From Hyphomicrobiales bacterium (lineage in GTDB: Bacteria > Pseudomonadota > Alphaproteobacteria > Rhizobiales > Phreatobacteraceae), in NCBI GenBank assembly GCA_017304475.1, contig JAFKKV010000014.1, forward strand, positions 124,001 through 188,000: a DNA stretch of 64,000 nucleotides, given 5' to 3'. The position numbers were made by a program, and so were the translations under genes. Below the pieces are notes generated by a model. That model made no database searches and was not told the DNA's origin. It saw nothing but the letters and a program-made list of their open reading frames with translations. Below are positions 62,359-64,000 of the stretch, piece by piece. Position 1 is the stretch's first letter, and the number at the start of each line of letters is the position of its first letter.

Positions 62359-63984
62359 CTATCGGCGGGCATCCTCCAGGATCATCCGCGAGCCCTTCTC
62401 GGCGATCATCAGCGTCGGCGTATTGGTATTGCCCGAGGTGATCGTCGGCATGACCGAGGCGTCGACGACGCGCAGGCCGTCGATGCCGATCACCTTGAGC
62501 CGCTCGTCGACCACGGCGGTCGGGTCGGAGCGCAGCCCCATCTTGGCCGTGCCGACGGGGTGGAAAATGGTCGTGCCGATATCACCGGCCGCCTTGGCGA
62601 GGCTTTCGGGATCATCGCCGACCGAGGGGCCCGGCAGATATTCCCGCGGGTGATAAGGCGCGAGCGCCGGCTGACTGATCAGCCTGCGGGTCTGGCGGAT
62701 GCAATCGGCGGCCACCAGCCGGTCTTCCTCGGTCGCCAGATAATTCGGCTGGATGATCGGCTTGTCGGCGAAATCGGCCGAGCGGATATGGATCGAGCCG
62801 CGCGAGGTCGGCCTGAGATTGCAGGCGGCCGCCGTGAAGGCGGGAAAGCGGTGCAGCGGCTCGCCGAACTTGTCGAGCGACAGGGGCTGGATGTGGAACT
62901 GGATATTGGCCCGTTCCTGGTGCGGATCGGAACGGGTGAAGATGCCGAGCTGCGACGGCGCCATGGTCAGCGGCCCGGAGCGGAACAGGGCATATTCCAT
63001 GCCCATCCAGGCCCGCTTGATCAGGTTGTGATAGGTCTCGTTCAGCGTCTTGACGCCGTCGATCTTGTAGATCGCACGCAATTGCAGGTGGTCCTGCAGG
63101 TTCTCGCCGACGCCGGGCTTGTCCAGCGTCACGGCGATGCCGTGCCGGCCGAGCACCTCGCCGCGGCCGATCCCCGAGAGTTCCAGGATCTGGGTCGAGC
63201 CGACCGAGCCGGAGGCCAGGATGACCTCGCCGGCCGAACGGGCGAACAGCGTCTCGCCGCCGCGCCGGAGCTCGACGCCGGTGATCCTGCCGGCCTCGAC
63301 CGTCAATTTCTCGACCACCGCGCCCGACAGCACTTCCAGATTGTCGCGCTTGTCGATGACGGGCTTCAGGAAGCCGCGCGCCGACGACCAGCGCAGACCC
63401 TTTTTCTGATTCACGTGAAAATAGGCGGCGCCCTCATTGTCGCCGGTGTTGAAGTCGTCGATGGCGGCAATCCCCATCTGAGTCGCCGCTTCGCGCACCT
63501 TGTCGAGCAGGTCCCAGCGCACCCGCGGCGCCTCCACGCGCCATTCGCCGCCGGCGCCGTGGTGTTCGCCGGCGCCGAGGAAATGGTCCTCGACGCCCTT
63601 GAAGATCGGCTTCACGTCGTCCCAGCCCCAGCCGGTCAGGCCGAGCTGGCGCCAATGGTCGTAATCGGCGGCCTGGCCGCGCATGACGATCATCGCATTG
63701 ATCGCCGACGAGCCGCCGATCACCTTGCCGCGCGGATAGACCAGCGAACGGCCGTTGAGGCCGGCCTGCGGCTCGGTCTTGAACATCCAGTCGGAGCGGG
63801 GATTGCCGATGGCGAAGAGATAGCCGACCGGGATGTGGAACCAGATCCAGTCGTCCTTGGTGCCGGCCTCGATCAGCAGCACCCGGTTTTTCGGATTGGC
63901 GCTCAGCCGGTTGGCGAGCACGCAGCCGGCGGTGCCGGCGCCGCAGACGATATAGTCCCACTCGCCGGACAAGACGGTCGCCAT
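62359..63984 (-). CDS. GMC family FAD oxidoreductase (choline dehydrogenase-like)
   Basis: A 541-residue glucose-methanol-choline oxidoreductase. The FAD-binding motif is WDYIVCGAGTAGCVLANRLS (about 9-28), with VYPRGKVIGGSSAINAMIVMRG and ILASGSVGSTQILELSGIG as GMC signatures. The C-terminal HPVGTAKMG and DASVMPTITSGNTNTPTLMIAEKG carry the active-site His and Asn. It oxidises an alcohol to an aldehyde; many such proteins are named choline dehydrogenase without proof, and betB/betT genes are absent here. Complete, starting 17 bases from the window end. Confidence 0.93.
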   Translation of the reverse strand: MATVLSGEWDYIVCGAGTAGCVLANRLSANPKNRVLLIEAGTKDDWIWFHIPVGYLFAIGNPRSDWMFKTEPQAGLNGRSLVYPRGKVIGGSSAINAMIVMRGQAADYDHWRQLGLTGWGWDDVKPIFKGVEDHFLGAGEHHGAGGEWRVEAPRVRWDLLDKVREAATQMGIAAIDDFNTGDNEGAAYFHVNQKKGLRWSSARGFLKPVIDKRDNLEVLSGAVVEKLTVEAGRITGVELRRGGETLFARSAGEVILASGSVGSTQILELSGIGRGEVLGRHGIAVTLDKPGVGENLQDHLQLRAIYKIDGVKTLNETYHNLIKRAWMGMEYALFRSGPLTMAPSQLGIFTRSDPHQERANIQFHIQPLSLDKFGEPLHRFPAFTAAACNLRPTSRGSIHIRSADFADKPIIQPNYLATEEDRLVAADCIRQTRRLISQPALAPYHPREYLPGPSVGDDPESLAKAAGDIGTTIFHPVGTAKMGLRSDPTAVVDERLKVIGIDGLRVVDASVMPTITSGNTNTPTLMIAEKGSRMILEDARR

Positions 63985-64000
63985 GGTGTCTCCACTCCCA

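Overview
High-GC window from what looks like an alphaproteobacterium of the order Hyphomicrobiales (Rhizobiales). The signs are the aroK-aroB-CorC/HlyC order followed by bolA, the chorismate mutase-hisC-tyrC run, the ahcY promoter palindrome, several periplasmic-binding-protein transport systems, and short dispersed inverted repeats of the kind common in Bradyrhizobium/Methylobacterium/Bosea-like genomes. The genus cannot be named from the sequence. No rRNA, tRNA, phage, transposase or CRISPR locus was seen.

Layout. 0-6.2 kb: organic/amino acid uptake and catabolism (end of a TRAP binding protein, a TctC/Bug binding protein, an M81/MlrC-type protein, a ketopantoate-reductase-like enzyme, a DAO-type oxidase, a CitE-like lyase). 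6.2-6.9 kb: gene-free repeats. 6.9-16 kb: biosynthetic core (aroK, aroB, CorC-like protein, mgsA, bolA, leuD, RidA, chorismate mutase, hisC, tyrC, cupin, GNAT). 16-26.7 kb: DMT exporter, infA, csp, Na/Pi transporter, TauE/SafE permease, recD2-type helicase, ArsR and two LysR regulators, an enoyl-CoA hydratase and a small DUF6506-like protein.

26.9-36.3 kb is the most unusual part. A 1337-residue Pls/PosA-type non-ribosomal peptide synthetase (adenylation, carrier, six membrane segments, three left-handed beta-helix modules) is translationally coupled to its own 4'-phosphopantetheinyl transferase. A DUF3772/MscS channel gene and an AsmA-family gene lie upstream on the same strand. This matches the architecture of the poly-epsilon-lysine synthetase family, and the adenylation-pocket residues read by hand suggest a cationic diamino acid. 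The product is unknown.

36.5-46.4 kb: a 3-oxoacid CoA-transferase pair, divergent from a seven-gene branched-chain-amino-acid-type (Liv) ABC operon with two tandem Tat-exported binding proteins and a terminal acyl-CoA ligase, probably a carboxylic-acid uptake and activation unit. 46.7-54.8 kb: MDR reductase, secreted protein of unknown function, the DUF1178-nitrilase-glutaredoxin-ComF cluster, trxA, BenE-type transporter, and ahcY with a clear terminator and an upstream SahR-like palindrome. 54.9-61.2 kb: an ArgE-like deacetylase divergent from four tandem near-copies of an M20 aminoacylase/hippurate-hydrolase-type gene. 61.5-64 kb: a lipoprotein of unknown function and a GMC oxidoreductase.
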